NCBI RefSeq assembly: GCF_037975245.1
Contig: NC_092570.1
Coordinates: 5,151,001-5,211,000 of the forward strand
DNA: 60,000 nt
Source of the DNA: Apostichopus japonicus
Taxonomy: Eukaryota > Echinodermata > Holothuroidea > Aspidochirotida > Stichopodidae
Direction: 5' to 3'
In this document: positions 47,801 through 59,835 of the stretch, in pieces
Position numbering within the stretch: position 1 is the first letter of the stretch
Layout: every line of letters starts with the position of its first letter
The notes under the pieces: generated by a model
What the model saw: only the letters and a program-made list of their open reading frames with translations
Databases searched by the model: none
What the model was told of the DNA's origin: nothing
Program-made: the position numbers and the translations under genes

Positions 47801-47892
47801 CTACTGCATGAATTTTCCAGCCTTTCTTTGTCAAAATTACCGACGAAATATTACATGGTATTTGCTCACTATGCTGAGTAGAAGGCTGCCAT
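47801..47892 (-). promoter_or_regulatory. Cluster of three minimal upstream ORFs in the TTC14 leader
   Basis: In the presumed 5' UTR on the minus strand: a 7-codon uORF (47892-47869, MAAFYSA, context AAAATGG), a start-stop element ATG-TAA (47856-47851, context ACCATG), and a 2-codon uORF ATG-CAG-TAG (47809-47801) whose stop lies 2 nt before the main ATG at 47798. Such elements commonly reduce translation of the main frame. Their presence in the mRNA depends on the transcription start, which I cannot see. Confidence 0.5.
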
Positions 47893-48386
47893 TTTGAGTC
47901 TCGTTCGGGGATAATGATTGGAAAATACAAATGTTTCTCTCTTGGATAATAAATACCTTTAAAATGAGTAAAATAATCGAAAGTAAATTTTAAACAACTG
48001 TGATTATTTTTGCACCTTCTCTTTTATTATGAAACTTAAATGTGTCTTTCTTTTCTTTCTTCCTGGAAGCATTTCTGTGGCATCGTCAACGAGTTTCAAC
48101 TAAACATCATGGGACGCCAATTAGTCCTTACCCGAAGACAAGTTTACGTGTACTTCTGCAGAGAAACGATATGTCCTCAAATAAAAGAGAACACTGCAGC
48201 AACGTAGGGAAGAAGTCGCGATAGAAAACCAACCTTTTTTATTTATACATAGGCCTGCACAACATGCTATGACAGACAAACTAATGATAGTTATATAATT
48301 ACACAAAAATCCTCACTTAACCTGCGAATATATTGAGGTATCAGGAGGCGTGTTTGATATTCACATTAGGTTTCTGTTTATATCAG

Positions 48387-48563
48387 AGACTGGTTCAGAG
48401 CATGGGTTCCCACCCCTTAAAAACCAGCCTTCAAAACACTCAAAGAGAAGAATCAAAATTGATATGGACACTCTACAAAGTATTAAGAATCGCCGATCAG
48501 ACTTTTTCCGTGCTCAGAATGAAGTTATTAATGATCAAAGAAGAAAGGATTTTGAATTTGATG
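48387..48563 (+). CDS. Candidate internal exon of an unknown plus-strand gene
   Basis: A stop-free frame is bounded by a good acceptor (TTTATATCAG) and a donor (GATG followed by GTAATG). It encodes a basic, polar segment including KRRIKIDMDTLQSIKNRRSD and FFRAQNEVINDQRRKDFEF, which looks protein-like. It would be divergent from TTC14 and start within about 0.5 kb of it. I do not recognise the family and could not link it confidently to other exons. Confidence 0.35.
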
Positions 48564-49739
48564 GTAATGTGAAGGAATCATTTTTGTGAACTACCAGCTG
48601 CCAGATGCATCGGGAACCATGTCAGCCCCCCCCCCCCCAAAGGAACAAGTATATCACCAAATGCGATGACACTATTCTTTTATCCTCCCATATTTTATAG
48701 GACCCCCTCTATATTTTTCAGGTCCACTAATTGTCCCTGAGGCCGGGGCTGTGGTCCCTGATACACAATAGATCATCAGACCTAATAACAGCAACCAGAT
48801 AAGTGGGGGGGAGGGGGATAGAAATCAGGATCTGTCATTGTCTTTCTTTATCTTGAGTGTGACTTTGTTTAAGTTTGTGTAGTGAGCAATTGTCAGAAAG
48901 CCATACATTATACAGCCTAGTACATTACATAATTCCTATTTTCACACCTATACCTATGTCAAGCTCAGCCAGTTGGGACAATTTTGCACTGCTGATACCA
49001 TGTCATGCTGTCGTCTAATATCATGTTTCAAAGCACTCATACTGCCAGTATGAACAGTTCTAATTCATACTGCTCATACTGTCAGTACCAGTGTTTTGAT
49101 GCATGTCATGAAAGTACAGTATATAGACAAAAAATGTCCAACCCTGAGTGATCAAGCTTGCTCTTGCCATCAATATTCAGAAAAAGAAAGGCATTAAGGG
49201 CATCACTTGCGATACCATTCCGTACAGTATTTATAGATGGAACATTTTATGGGACACAATGATAATAATGCGAAAGACAAAATTTTAACAAGGCAATGTT
49301 TATTTTTCAATGAAAAATGTTATCTTAATGAAAAAAGTTTTAATATTTAAAAATATTTCCTCTTTTATATGTCCCCAAAAATAATTACAATCAATTTTGA
49401 ACATTTGTATTCAATAATCTTTTACCGCACATTGAAAGAAGAACAGTTTTCAAGACATGACTCCATGTAACACCATGTTAAACACCTTTGGAATGAATAA
49501 ATGCCTTCGGGAGAAACTAAGAACACTATGAATGTAGGATAGATGGGTCATGTTTCCACAATCCCCCTTCCCCTCCCCACAACCCCATCCCCCAGCCCTG
49601 CAATACTTAGAGAACAGAAGAGCACTATTTTGAATAGAAAAATATCCAACCTCTAACATGATTCTAAAGTGCAGTTAAATGTAGTAGCCATTACATCATT
49701 ACAGGTGTAAATTAAGTTGCTAACCGTTCAGCAAACATG

Positions 49740-49860
49740 GCATACCTTTATTTAATATATGGTATGATATTTATATATGGTATTCATTATTATTTAATCG
49801 TTTAATAATAATAATCGTTTAATAATAATCATTTATTATTATTTAATCGTTCCTTAAGAA
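49740..49860. repeat. AT-rich low-complexity stretch
   Basis: Repeated TTTAATAATAATAATCG and TATTTAATCGTT motifs with local inverted symmetry. No further meaning evident. Confidence 0.75.
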
Positions 49861-51397
49861 GCTATGCTCTTCATGTTAAAATTATCATTGAAAACAATAA
49901 CAATTTGTTTTTTTAACATGTAGTTAATTCTAAACCTTACAATGGCTAATAACGACAAACAATTTCTACTGTATCAAAAAAGGAAAAGTGATTTTTATTA
50001 ATTGACATTTATTATAACTAAAATTTGTACTATGTATATATGTAACAACCTTCTTTTTGTCACTCATCATTGGTTCAATACAAAGAATATCCCAAACAGA
50101 AGATGCAAAAACGTGATGTGTCAGTTTCTGAAACATGACAAAGAGCCACAAACTGAGATGGAGAAGAAATTAACCAGTGATGATAATCATCATAGAGCAA
50201 CAGAGAAGATGGCCGGTCCGATTGACGACCTACTAGTTGACCTTACGTTGACTTTACTAGTTGACCTTACGTTTACATTTCAACATTGTCAGCAATCCAT
50301 CTAACTTTTGATAAATCTATAAAACATGAAACACCCACTTGAAACAATGTGATTTTGATGTTTGATCATAAAAACGTACATTATGAGCAGAAATTTGCAG
50401 AAGAGTGAGTAGTTCAGACTGGAAAGTATATCAAACTCCCAGCTATGAATTCTCTAACTGATTTATCAGGTGTACTATATGTTGATCATCATCGTTATTA
50501 TTAATATTTTGTGTATTACCATTAGAAATTATTTTTCATTACATTAATGGTGATGCCTACCTAACTTAATAAATGCTTTGATTTTATAGGGATGGCCCCC
50601 TCCTACCCCCCCCTCCACCATCACCTCAGCTGGTAGAGTATAGATGTTATTTTGTCCCTAAGACGACTGTGGTTGATGATTGACTTACAATAAATGAATA
50701 AAAGTTAAAATTTGTTCTTGAAATTATTTAAGTACCATAAAGTGCCCAATGTGTAGAGACAGTTTCAGCATCGATATAAAAAATTACAAAAAGGTGCAAT
50801 ACAGTTCTCTTGTTTAGATATGAGAGTCTCACAGGCAGATATATCTGAAATCTCATTTGGTAGCAAAATGGTAGCATTCAATTTAACTTAGAAATATTGC
50901 AGCCAGAGAAGACGGATTTAAGACCATTAATAAAGGCACCTCACAGCATATTACCTTACTATAGAATACCTCAGTCAACAAGAGTGATTATGCACAGAGA
51001 GCTGTTAAGGCAATTAACAACACACAGACAAGCCATTTCAAATATGTTAAAGTATTGGTATACCCCTTTTTATTTGATTTGATTTGAATTTTCTTTTCTT
51101 TTCTTTTATCCACAAAGTACATCTACAAGTCATACCTAAATTTTTTGAATGATACTCCATAAAAGTGTAAAATGTTGGACATTAATGGTGCATGGCAACA
51201 GAATTATAAATTAATTAATTAATTCTCAAACACACATAACCTGGTCACAATGTGAAGAAGTGTGCTCAAAACCCTTCACAATGGCTTTCATGAGGATGTT
51301 TTGGATTGACTTCATTAATAAATTCATTAACACAAACAAAAAATCTTTGAGAATGTTAAGGATAAGTATCATCATATCACAGATAACAAAAGAATCA

Positions 51398-51403
51398 TTT
51401 ATT
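51398..51403 (-). terminator. Possible GCC2 polyadenylation signal
   Basis: AATAAA on the minus strand about 520 nt beyond the GCC2 stop codon. A plausible position, but such hexamers are frequent in AT-rich DNA. Confidence 0.35.
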
Positions 51404-51923
51404 GAACAAATGAATGTTAACTAGAGAGAAACCATCAAGAGTGCACCCAAATGAAATAATCAGGCAATATAATGCTTCTACAGTTTGGCAGAAGATGGTT
51501 TTGAATATCCCAATGTCAGCTTTCAGTTCTGTTTGTGAGACATACATATCAGCCCTTAATGACTCCACTTACAAATAGGAATGTGATATTGTTTTAGACA
51601 AGTGGATTAACCATAAGTCCAAAATCTGCCATAAAATTCCTTGCCCTCTTCACTTTGGGTTGCAAAATTTCTCTGATATGTTGTAAATCAGCTGTTCAGT
51701 TTTTTTATCAGATGCACGACCCAAGAGCTTCCATGACGACCGAGCCATGACCGACTAGACCCCATCCCTCAGAAGCAATAATCAGAATGCAGGATGAAAG
51801 CGAACTTGGACTATCAACGTCGGGAAGCTACAAAAATTGTAGAAAATGCTTGAAACATCTCTGAGAGATCCCCTGACCAACTGAAAGTTTGCGACCCACT
51901 TCCGATTCGTGGACCGTCCAGCA

Positions 51924-52103
51924 TCACATGAGACCGCCTGACCAACGATGTAGATAAGTACCCAGTCCAGCAGTTGAGGAGGTCATTTCTTCATCCTGAG
52001 CAATATTCACAAGTTTCTTACTTTCTTCTTCGCTGAGCTTCAGCATTGTCTCTAGCACAGGGACTAGACGACCCTTCTCATCCCCCTTTGGTAACACCAT
52101 AAA
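51924..52103 (-). CDS. GCC2: GCC2 terminal exon (second half of GRIP)
   Basis: Acceptor GCATAG; encodes FMVLPKGDEKGRLVPVLETM, LKLSEEESKKLVNIAQDEE and the C terminus YLHRWSGGLM followed by TGA. This exon has no long open frame of its own and was found by matching the human C terminus. Confidence 0.92.
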   Translation of the reverse strand, partial: FMVLPKGDEKGRLVPVLETMLKLSEEESKKLVNIAQDEEMTSSTAGLGTYLHRWSGGLM

Positions 52104-54603
52104 CTATGCGAATGAAAAAAAAACAAGTCAGAAATATCGTGAATAATTCTCCATTTTAGAGGGCAGCAGACTACAGACGCCAGATCACTGGCGGACTCAA
52201 ATGAGTTCATGTCATACCAAACAGGCACAGTGACTGCTACAACGAAGGGGAAAGCAAATCGATTGATTCAAGTGGTCAAAGTCATTAGGCGCAATTTCTT
52301 TGAAAGAATTAACTTATTATCATTTTTGTTTTTCTTCACTTTTTTGTCTGAACTAGCAACAACTACACCCATCATTTACAAACATCATCACTTATTGTCA
52401 CTAAATATGAAAATGCAATAAAATTTCTCATATACCTGCAGAATGGTTAAAAAGCTTTTCTTTTATATATTTTATACATTTTACCATCTGAATCACGAAT
52501 GTTACAGCTGGGGTTGACATACAGTGAATTCTTGAAGCATAAACGATATTCCTCAAAAAGAACTGCAAACGTCAACCAGTTCAGTTGAAACACTCCTGAC
52601 TATAAATACCACAACACTACTAAAGTCTACACTGTGATATCGAGGTTACTGTTATTGTGTTCATTGCATTTTATCTTTACATTACCTTCAAAACAACATT
52701 CTTTAAGTACTCCAAATTTGAAATTGCATTTTCCCTGGCCTGATTGCGCTCCAATCTTCTTATCTCCTCCTTTAGTATTTTAGACTGTTCTGTGAGGCGT
52801 AAGATGGTTGCTTCGTTTTCACTCGTAATCTGAGGGCAAAGAATGAACAGACATCTAAACTTAACATCAGTTTCTTTTCTGGTAATATAGGGGATGCTTT
52901 TAATGACATCAACTGTCACTTGGTATACAAAATTCATTTTTGTTTTGGTTACACAAATTAGGGTTAAATCCAACACAGTTCAACAATACTACTAAAAAAA
53001 TTAGAATAAATACAAGAAAAAATAGAGAGTTATTTACTGTGTAAATAAAAAAGAAAGAGTAATATTGCAATAACATTAAAATTTACCGGCTATGAACAAA
53101 ATTAAGTAAAGTTCCTTGGGTGTTGATGAGCCTGTAAACAATGACTTTTGTAACAGGAGAATAGATGGCACACTCAAGCAAAGATTTTAAGCCTTCCACT
53201 CCATAGAATGACCAACGAAAGTTACTTTGTTGCAAGAATGTAGAAAACAAGCTGGTGAATTTCATTTACTAGCTCAGGAGTTTCATAACCTTGTCCCAAT
53301 GCTCCCACCCCTTAGCAATTGATATAGTTATCTTCACCCTATTACCAGATGTGGATGAACTTACACTTTCAGAAGTCTGTTGTCTATGCCTATAGCTTCT
53401 CACCATCTGAAGTCCTGCCTTGCACTCCCTCTTCCACTATTTGCACCCCTCAGCCACTGAAATAATACTTTTGTACCCCTCTTTACCAGCGGTGGATGAA
53501 CTTCAAACACGTTCAAGAAATGTATTCCTTTTGCATCCTTTACACCCCCTGGAGCCCTGTCTAACACACCCAGTGGGTGCATGTACAGATTAAGAGAACA
53601 TGATCTAGATAAAACACCAAAAATGTTACCAATGTTTTTCTTTTTTTTTCTTTTTTATTTACAAAGTTTTAATGTCTGATTGATAATTCCAGCAACTTAT
53701 CCTTACTTCTGTAAAATGCTCAAGTTTTTTCCTGGCCGTAGTCAGCTGTACTCGTACGTGTTCCTCTTCTGCAGATGAACTCATTCCGCTGATGATGCTC
53801 TGCTTGTCCTCGGAAGTAGTGGAGAGCAGCTGGGCAAAGGTAGGTGCCTCGTGGTCACTGGTAACAGACATAGATCTGTGACTGCTCAACTTTGGATACA
53901 CCTCCTGCTCTGGATTCTCCATTCCCTGTACGACAAGAGACAGTCGATCAACACTGGGTGAAACTTAGGGAAACTGCACATCGACACTATACCGAAAGAT
54001 TACATTTCGTAACCGCCAATGGGTTTCACAACATTATTGCTTATGAAGAATGTACATGGCAGGATAGTTTAAGGATGCATGATACAGGAAAAAACATAAC
54101 TGCACATTTGCCTGGGTAAGTACAAACAACATGCATTGTCATCTCAAAGAAAAAAGAAGATGAATATATTAAATATTAATTCATTTGCAAGGATCAGATC
54201 ATCAAAGGTATTTCAATTTGGAGTTGAGATGCCCTTGCAATCAAGAAACAGAGTGTGGGAGACTTGCTCAGGTCTGGCAAGGTCAGTAGAAATAATCTGT
54301 TTTTTTTTGTAGTATTTCAAAACAATGCAGTCTGGAAATCTTCACTCTCGTCACTTTTTAGAAACAAGAGAATATTCCATTGATGAAGCACTACTTGCAA
54401 TGTATGGTGGTTTGGAGTCCACTAAAGGCATTTACAGCTTATGATGACCAATTCTTTTCTTATGCACAATTACCAAGATACTTTAGGACCCAAAGCTTCT
54501 ATCAGGAGTCAGGACCTAGAACCCAAATGAGGTTACAGACCTTACCACCGCTGAGAACCAGAATATGAACCTTATAAGAGTTAGTACAAAAATCCAAAGA
54601 GAG

Positions 54604-54651
<48 letters not shown>

Positions 54652-57600
54652 TATATATATATATTTATATATATATGTATATATATAACTTCCAGCCTCC
54701 AGGATATGTGAAGTTATATGAAATGCCAATGTGTGATCTATAATTAGATAGCAGTATCCCAGGTGCTAAAGATCCCTTCTTAAATTCTAATTAGGAAGTT
54801 TGAGAAAAGTTAGTAAAGCCCATTCTGAGTGCTAACAGTAATTCCTTCTTCTCAATTGCAGTCAACTGATGTTACCCCACACCAATCCATAGTAATAGCT
54901 TTTTAATTATCAAAGAAACCAAGCCACAAGAAAACAAACAGTAAAACAATTAAACTGCAGGTACATGCCTCCCTATAAGCTCCCACTACCTATCCCTCCC
55001 CCTTCCCCACCCCTTAAATTCCCATATGAAAAATATTTCACAGCTATTTTCCAGCCAGAGAAATTTAACTATTTAGCATGATAGAGCATATTTGTGATTG
55101 TTATTGAAAACAAGATGGTAGTTAGGGTCCAAGAAGAGAAGGACCTAGTGACTCCAAAGGTTTTGTGCTATTTACTACACCAAGTACATAATCATGATGG
55201 CGCTCTCCACAGCGTAGGTGCAAAAGACGGAATCCCCACTTTTCATAAATATACTATTGGTGAAATATGAATGGCAAGTCAAAACACAAAAATATTCCCA
55301 AGGCGAGAGTTTCAACATAACACTATTCAATAAAAGGTACAAGAAAGATTTAACGTTCAATATTCAATTTTTACAATTGCAGCAATTTATCAAAAAAAAC
55401 GCCCCCCCCCCCCCCCCTTGCCACCATTGTCTGAAGTTCCCAAATATTTCTTAAATACCTCTCAACACAAATAGAAACCAAAAATTCATCCAAGAAAATC
55501 CAAAGTTTTAGTTTATTCAAAATAACCAGTACCAGATAATAAAGACAGAGCTGAAAGGAATGAAAATGTAGCAGTAAAAAAAAAATTTAAAATGTAGTTG
55601 TTAAGACAGTTCCATCGGTTGGTTCCACCTCTTGAATACCAGGCTCAGAAGTAGAAGCAAAGTTCGAAGCCAAAAAGAAATATTGGAAAGGATCGGTACC
55701 GCACCGGTTGAAAGAATCCAATAAGGTGAAAGCAGCAAGCAGGCAGTAGTAAGACAAGACAAGGCAATGCTTAATCTCACAAACTAAACAAACTTACAAG
55801 TAGAGGGGATTTATTCTCAATTACCTCTCCCTGTTCCCGTTCCTCCACCGCTTTCGGTCTGGAGTTGGCCTCATCCTTGTGACTGTCCTTGAAAGACGAG
55901 GCCTGCTGCTGCTCTTGGAGTCGGAACAGCTGATTCTCCGTCCCATCCAACTGGTGCTGGAGTTGTTCCGTTGTTCTTTGATGGTCCGACCTGAGTTGCT
56001 TGATTTGGTCCTGTGACGACGAAAAAAAAATGAAGCAGGTTTCGACGGTCTACTCTTTCACAAGTTTGTTAAACAATTGTGAGGATGGTGCTTTGTGATT
56101 TGTAATACACAAAATCATCATCAACAAATCAGTAAACACACCTTTCAATTTTAACTATTCATTCATATTTTTTATATAAATATATTTTTTATCTATTTCA
56201 AGAGAAGAGGGGGAGGGTTAGGGCTAGCAAATATATATGCGTCTTGATTTGCACCATTTGTCTACATGAATATCACACATTTTATCTGCAATACCCATTT
56301 TCAAAAAACCTTTTTCTAAAATATGATTTAACTTCTTGGATACCACTGACAATTTCTCCTTACTCCTTGGTGAGAGAAGAAGCCACATAGGCTAATCATT
56401 GGGATATGTTTTTCAACAGCAAGGCATTGTTACTACACCCAGAGCTATGTGGCACCATACAGATGTAGAAAATGACCTACCTTAAATGTCGAGGCAATGA
56501 TTTCGTTTTGGTAGGATAATTCTTTAATGGTTTCAGTCTGTTCCGTTCGGCTTGACTGACTTTCAACACGCATCTTTTCTAACCTGCGATGTGAAATGGA
56601 ATGCATTATACTTTCAAAGAAACCTTTCACAACATTATTATAGACAGCAGATCAGATCAACAATTATATCATACTAACAACTTCACAAAAATTTTCTCCT
56701 TATCCAGTGAAAGTTTAGTAAAAGCAGAATGGGGAATTATTGTGACTACTCCAGCGCAGATTCTTACATAAATATAGACAAGACTGGAATACAGTTTCTG
56801 TTCAATCATGTTTGACCATGAGAGACACTTATCATGTAGACACACCCAGCTGCTTTATCAACCATTGTATGGCTCATACTCCTAATGGAAACTTATTCAA
56901 GTTTAGAGATTCATACAAACATACAGATCTAAAGACACAAACTGTGGTGCATTCCTTAATTTCCACAGTGAATCTTATGTAAAGCGATTCCTTACTTGTC
57001 TCTCCAGGTCTTCTCTTTGAGTTGCAAGTCTTGTACGATATCCCCATGGCGCTGTAAAAGTCTATCATGTTCCTCCTGGAGGTGTTCGGACTCGTGCTTC
57101 ATCGCCGTGAGTTTATCGTTACTCTCCTGGAGTTTGCTCCTCAACTGTGAGATCACCTCTTCCAGCCGGTCTTTCTCGTCCCTCGTCATGTCCGGAGGCA
57201 CCAGGGACGTATCCCTCGTCTTCTGCTGCTTCAGGACACTCTGAGCCCGCACCTTGTAACTATCAAACTCGCCCTGGATCTCCACCAGCTGACTGCGGGA
57301 CATCTCCAGATCGTCCATCAACGACTCGTTCTTCATCTCCAGGCTCCTGATGGTCCTCACGTTAGCGTCGCTGGACGATCGGATCTGATCCTGGAGTTTC
57401 TGATTCTCGGAGAGGACGCCGGACATCTCGAGCTTGAACTGCTCCGACTGTTGGATGAGGTGCTCCATCTGACCCTTCAGAGCCGCCTCCGTGCTCTTCT
57501 GCTCCATCTCGGCCTTCTTGGAATCGGCCAGATCTTTCTTGGTCTTCACCAGGAGCTGCTTGAGTTTATTCCCCCTCTCTTCTGCCTGCTCTAAGAGTCC

Positions 57601-59835
57601 CTCCTGCGCTTGTTTCTCCTTCTCCATGGATTCCATCCTCTTCTCCAGACGTTCCACCTCCTGTCGAATCTCGGCGATGCTCTTGTCCTTCTCTGCGATG
57701 TCTGCGTTGAGCGAGGAGACCGTCCGTTCGTACTCCGCTATCTCCAAGTCCATCAGATTACTCTGGCTGGCACCCTGCAGAGCTGCTTCCAGTCTCTTCG
57801 TGGTCTTGTCGTTATCCTCGGCCTGTCTCTTCAACTTGTCTTCAAAGTCGTTATTCTTCTCCAGTGCCTCTCTCAGTTCCTCTTCTTTCTCTTCTCTGAC
57901 CGTCGCTTCCTTCTCCAGCTCGTTCTCCAGAGCCATCACTTTACACCTCACCTCTGCTAGGTTCCTCTCCATCGTCCTGGCCTCCTTCTCCTCCCTCTCC
58001 CATTTCTCTTGAAGCTCTTGCCTCTCCTCCTTCAACTGGGTGTTCTCATTGGACAGCTTGGTCAGGTCTTCCACGATCTCGGTCAGTCGTGTCGACAACT
58101 TCTCCGACCTTTCCCTCTCGCTGTCCAGTTCATCTTGGACCTTCTCGTACTCCACCTGCAGACTCTGGTAATTTCCTATATTCTGCTGGCTCCCATCTTT
58201 CAAGTTTGTCACCTGTTGTAGCAATCTTTCCTTCTCTTGTACCATGGATGACAAATCTTTCTCTTTCTGGGTAGCATTGGTCTTAATAGCAGAAAGCTCT
58301 CTCTGTAAGTTATTTACCTGGAAAGGAAAAAAAATCATAAAAAACAAGTGAGAATAGATGCAACGAATAAAGTTATTTTCTGAAAAAATTACTCGGAAAA
58401 GCAATCCACTTTAATACAACAAGAACATCTCAAACACTTCACAACATATATGTTAGCACTTCAATTTTACGCCTCACAAGGTACAGTGTATTTATAGACA
58501 AATCAAAGCTATCTATTGAGTCACACTACATTGGCATTCAATATGACCATAACTAATTGCATGCTTTTCCTTTTTATGTCTCTGTTGTCTCATCATATTT
58601 ATTACAGTATATTATATACACATGGTATAGAGTTCAAGTACTTGAGCAAAACATACGGAAAAAACAGCCATAACGAAACCATTGAAAATTTGAAGCCCAA
58701 AAGAGAAAATAGTCAACGTATGTATGATTTTTTGTTTCACATTTAAATACAGAAAAGAATCAACTAATGCATTATAAGAAATATGAATTTTACTTTCAGT
58801 TTTACATTCTTCCCACAAAAAGACTTTGGAAAGGAAATCTGAACCGATTAATAAACTCATCAATCGTTTGAAATCTGTTATCTTGCTCCGAATTGAAAAT
58901 ATTACATTTCGCATGAAAATAAAAATGCAGTTAAAAAGGTGCTTTGACCATTTTATTATATCCTCAGTAAAAAATCATCCTTCGAAGAAACAAATGGGCC
59001 ATTCAATATCAATTGCTCGACTTCCCAATGGAGAGAAGAGACTACATTGACGAAATAAATTCTCTAGGACAGGGTTTCCCTAACTTTATCTCGCCACGAA
59101 CCCCCTGTGGATATCAGAGTTGTCCACGAACCCCCAAATTTCACTATTTTACTATAGTACCCATAACAGTGCTTCGTAAAAGATCAAGTTCATAGTGTAA
59201 TATTGAACTAGTATATCATGTTAAAACAGGCTAGTGACTGCATGTTGTCACTCAAGATAAATTTTCAAGCATGAATTTATGCTAATTTTGCTTTGTGTCG
59301 GGCAAAATGGAGGTCATCTGGAATTTCTAAAATAATAATAATTACTTTGGCCAACCTTTCAGTTACTTTCTCAGCTTTTCATCTTCACGACGTACTGTCA
59401 TACGTACACCAACTTCACCAAAGTCATGCGGCCTGTGTCTGTTTCATAATTCAATTATTTATCACATGTACGGTACGGTACTACTATGGCAACATATGCG
59501 TATGGAACGTGAAAAGAGTTTGTCGATAGGTACAACTTTTGTACATTACTAAATTATATGGTATCTCAGATTTTAGTTCAACAAAATATTACTCTAGTTT
59601 TGACTTTCAGAATTGCTCACGAACCCCCTGGGGTGGACTCACACACCCCGGGGGGTTCATGCACCCCAGTTAGGGATTCCCCTGCTCTAGGATCTCGTCC
59701 TCCCTTTTTTTTTTTTGCTGGTTTTATTCCATACCTGTTTTTTCTGTTGTTCCAGCTCTTTCTTCACTTTCATGGCTAACTGTTTCAACTTTTGTGCCTT
59801 CTCTTCAGAATCAGACAATTGCTTTTTAGTTTGCT
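51924..59835 (-). CDS. GCC2: GCC2 (GCC185) golgin, C-terminal part with GRIP domain
   Basis: Seven coding exons: 59835-59735, 58317-56996, 56583-56481, 56010-55825, 53925-53707, 52829-52686, 52103-51924. They join in consistent phase and give about 751 residues; the human protein has about 1680, so the 5' part is beyond the right edge. GCC2 is a long coiled-coil tether at the trans-Golgi network that captures vesicles from endosomes; its GRIP domain docks on Arl1-type GTPases. Evidence: continuous heptad-rich coiled coil; YKVRAQSVLKQQK, matching the human YKVRVHNVLKQQK block; then EEIRRLERNQARENAISNLE and YLKNVVLK plus the final exon LKLSEEESKKLVNIAQDEE, together a full GRIP region with its conserved tyrosine in LEYLKN. 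Ends YLHRWSGGLM, close to human YLHSWSGLR. Confidence 0.92.
52686..52829 (-). CDS. GCC2: GCC2 exon (first half of GRIP region)
   Basis: Acceptor TGCCCTCAG, donor TTGAAG followed by GTAATG. Encodes ITSENEATILRLTEQSKILK and EEIRRLERNQ through LEYLKNVVLK. The tyrosine in LEYLKN corresponds to the residue essential for GRIP binding to Arl GTPases. Confidence 0.92.
53707..53925 (-). CDS. GCC2: GCC2 exon (linker before GRIP)
   Basis: Acceptor CGTACAG, donor ACAGAA followed by GTAAGG; phase 0 at both ends. Encodes a Ser/Glu-rich linker (MSVTSDHEAPTFAQLLSTTS) ending TTARKKLEHFTE, at the place of the poorly conserved human linker. Confidence 0.82.
54602..54687. repeat. TA array in a GCC2 intron, next to a GGAGGCTGGAAGTT core
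   Basis: Long imperfect TA array followed at 54688-54701 by AACTTCCAGCCTCC, the reverse complement of the core found between the TA arrays at 16 kb. Overlapping Ile/Tyr-rich frames are artefacts. Confidence 0.88.
55825..56010 (-). CDS. GCC2: GCC2 exon
   Basis: Acceptor GTCACAG, donor GGAGAG followed by GTAATT; phase 0 at both ends. Encodes DQIKQLRSDHQRTTEQLQHQ then LDGTENQLFRLQEQQQ, matching human DQVRHLQEEHRKTVETLQQQ. Confidence 0.87.
56481..56583 (-). CDS. GCC2: GCC2 exon
   Basis: Acceptor CATCGCAG, donor TTTAAG followed by GTAGGT. Encodes LEKMRVESQSSRTEQTETIK and ELSYQNEIIASTFK, matching the human segment ending LTSQNEVLRNSF. Confidence 0.87.
56996..58317 (-). CDS. GCC2: GCC2 large coiled-coil exon
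   Basis: A 1322-nt exon, acceptor TTTCCAG, donor GACAA followed by GTAAGG (phase 2). Encodes about 440 residues of unbroken coiled coil from VNNLQRELSAIK to LKEKTWRDK and includes the conserved YKVRAQSVLKQQK block. Its GC content is clearly higher than that of flanking introns. Confidence 0.92.
59070..59684. mobile_element. 615-bp hAT-like element with perfect 8-bp target duplication
   Basis: The left end CAGGGTTTCCCTAACTTT and inverted right end CAGGGGAATCCCTAACTGGG are hAT-type terminal repeats; a second shared block CACGAACCCCC / CATGAACCCCC lies just inside each end. The octamer CTCTAGGA occurs directly on both sides (59062-59069 and 59685-59692). There is no transposase coding. It sits in a GCC2 intron about 50 bp from the following exon (59735), and its right flank includes a T-run that may serve other roles. 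Confidence 0.9.
59735..59835 (-). CDS. GCC2: GCC2 exon (first in window)
   Basis: Acceptor TGTTTTAG; encodes QTKKQLSDSEEKAQKLKQLA and MKVKKELEQQKKQ, matching the GCC2 'QKLKAVAVKAKKEL' region. Enters with 2 nt completing a codon and ends in phase 0 before GTATGG. Confidence 0.88.

Larger units (their letters stand above)
47942..51397. other. Interval between TTC14 and GCC2; no certain gene
   Basis: Contains the TTC14 promoter side at its left end and the GCC2 3' flank at its right. Features seen: an exon candidate (listed separately), a C-run near 48628, an AT-rich TTTAATAATAAT stretch at 49740-49860, and a 26-bp tandem duplication near 50229-50275 (CTAGTTGACCTTACG twice). Confidence 0.5.

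Noticed and set aside
50120-50304. Possible terminal exon after a TCAG (plus strand)
   Set aside because: It includes a 26-bp tandem duplication, lacks similarity to known proteins and cannot be linked in phase to the candidate exon at 48387.
50897-51082. 61-residue plus-strand frame
   Set aside because: Composition is not implausible, but no splice acceptor, start context or homologue is recognised.
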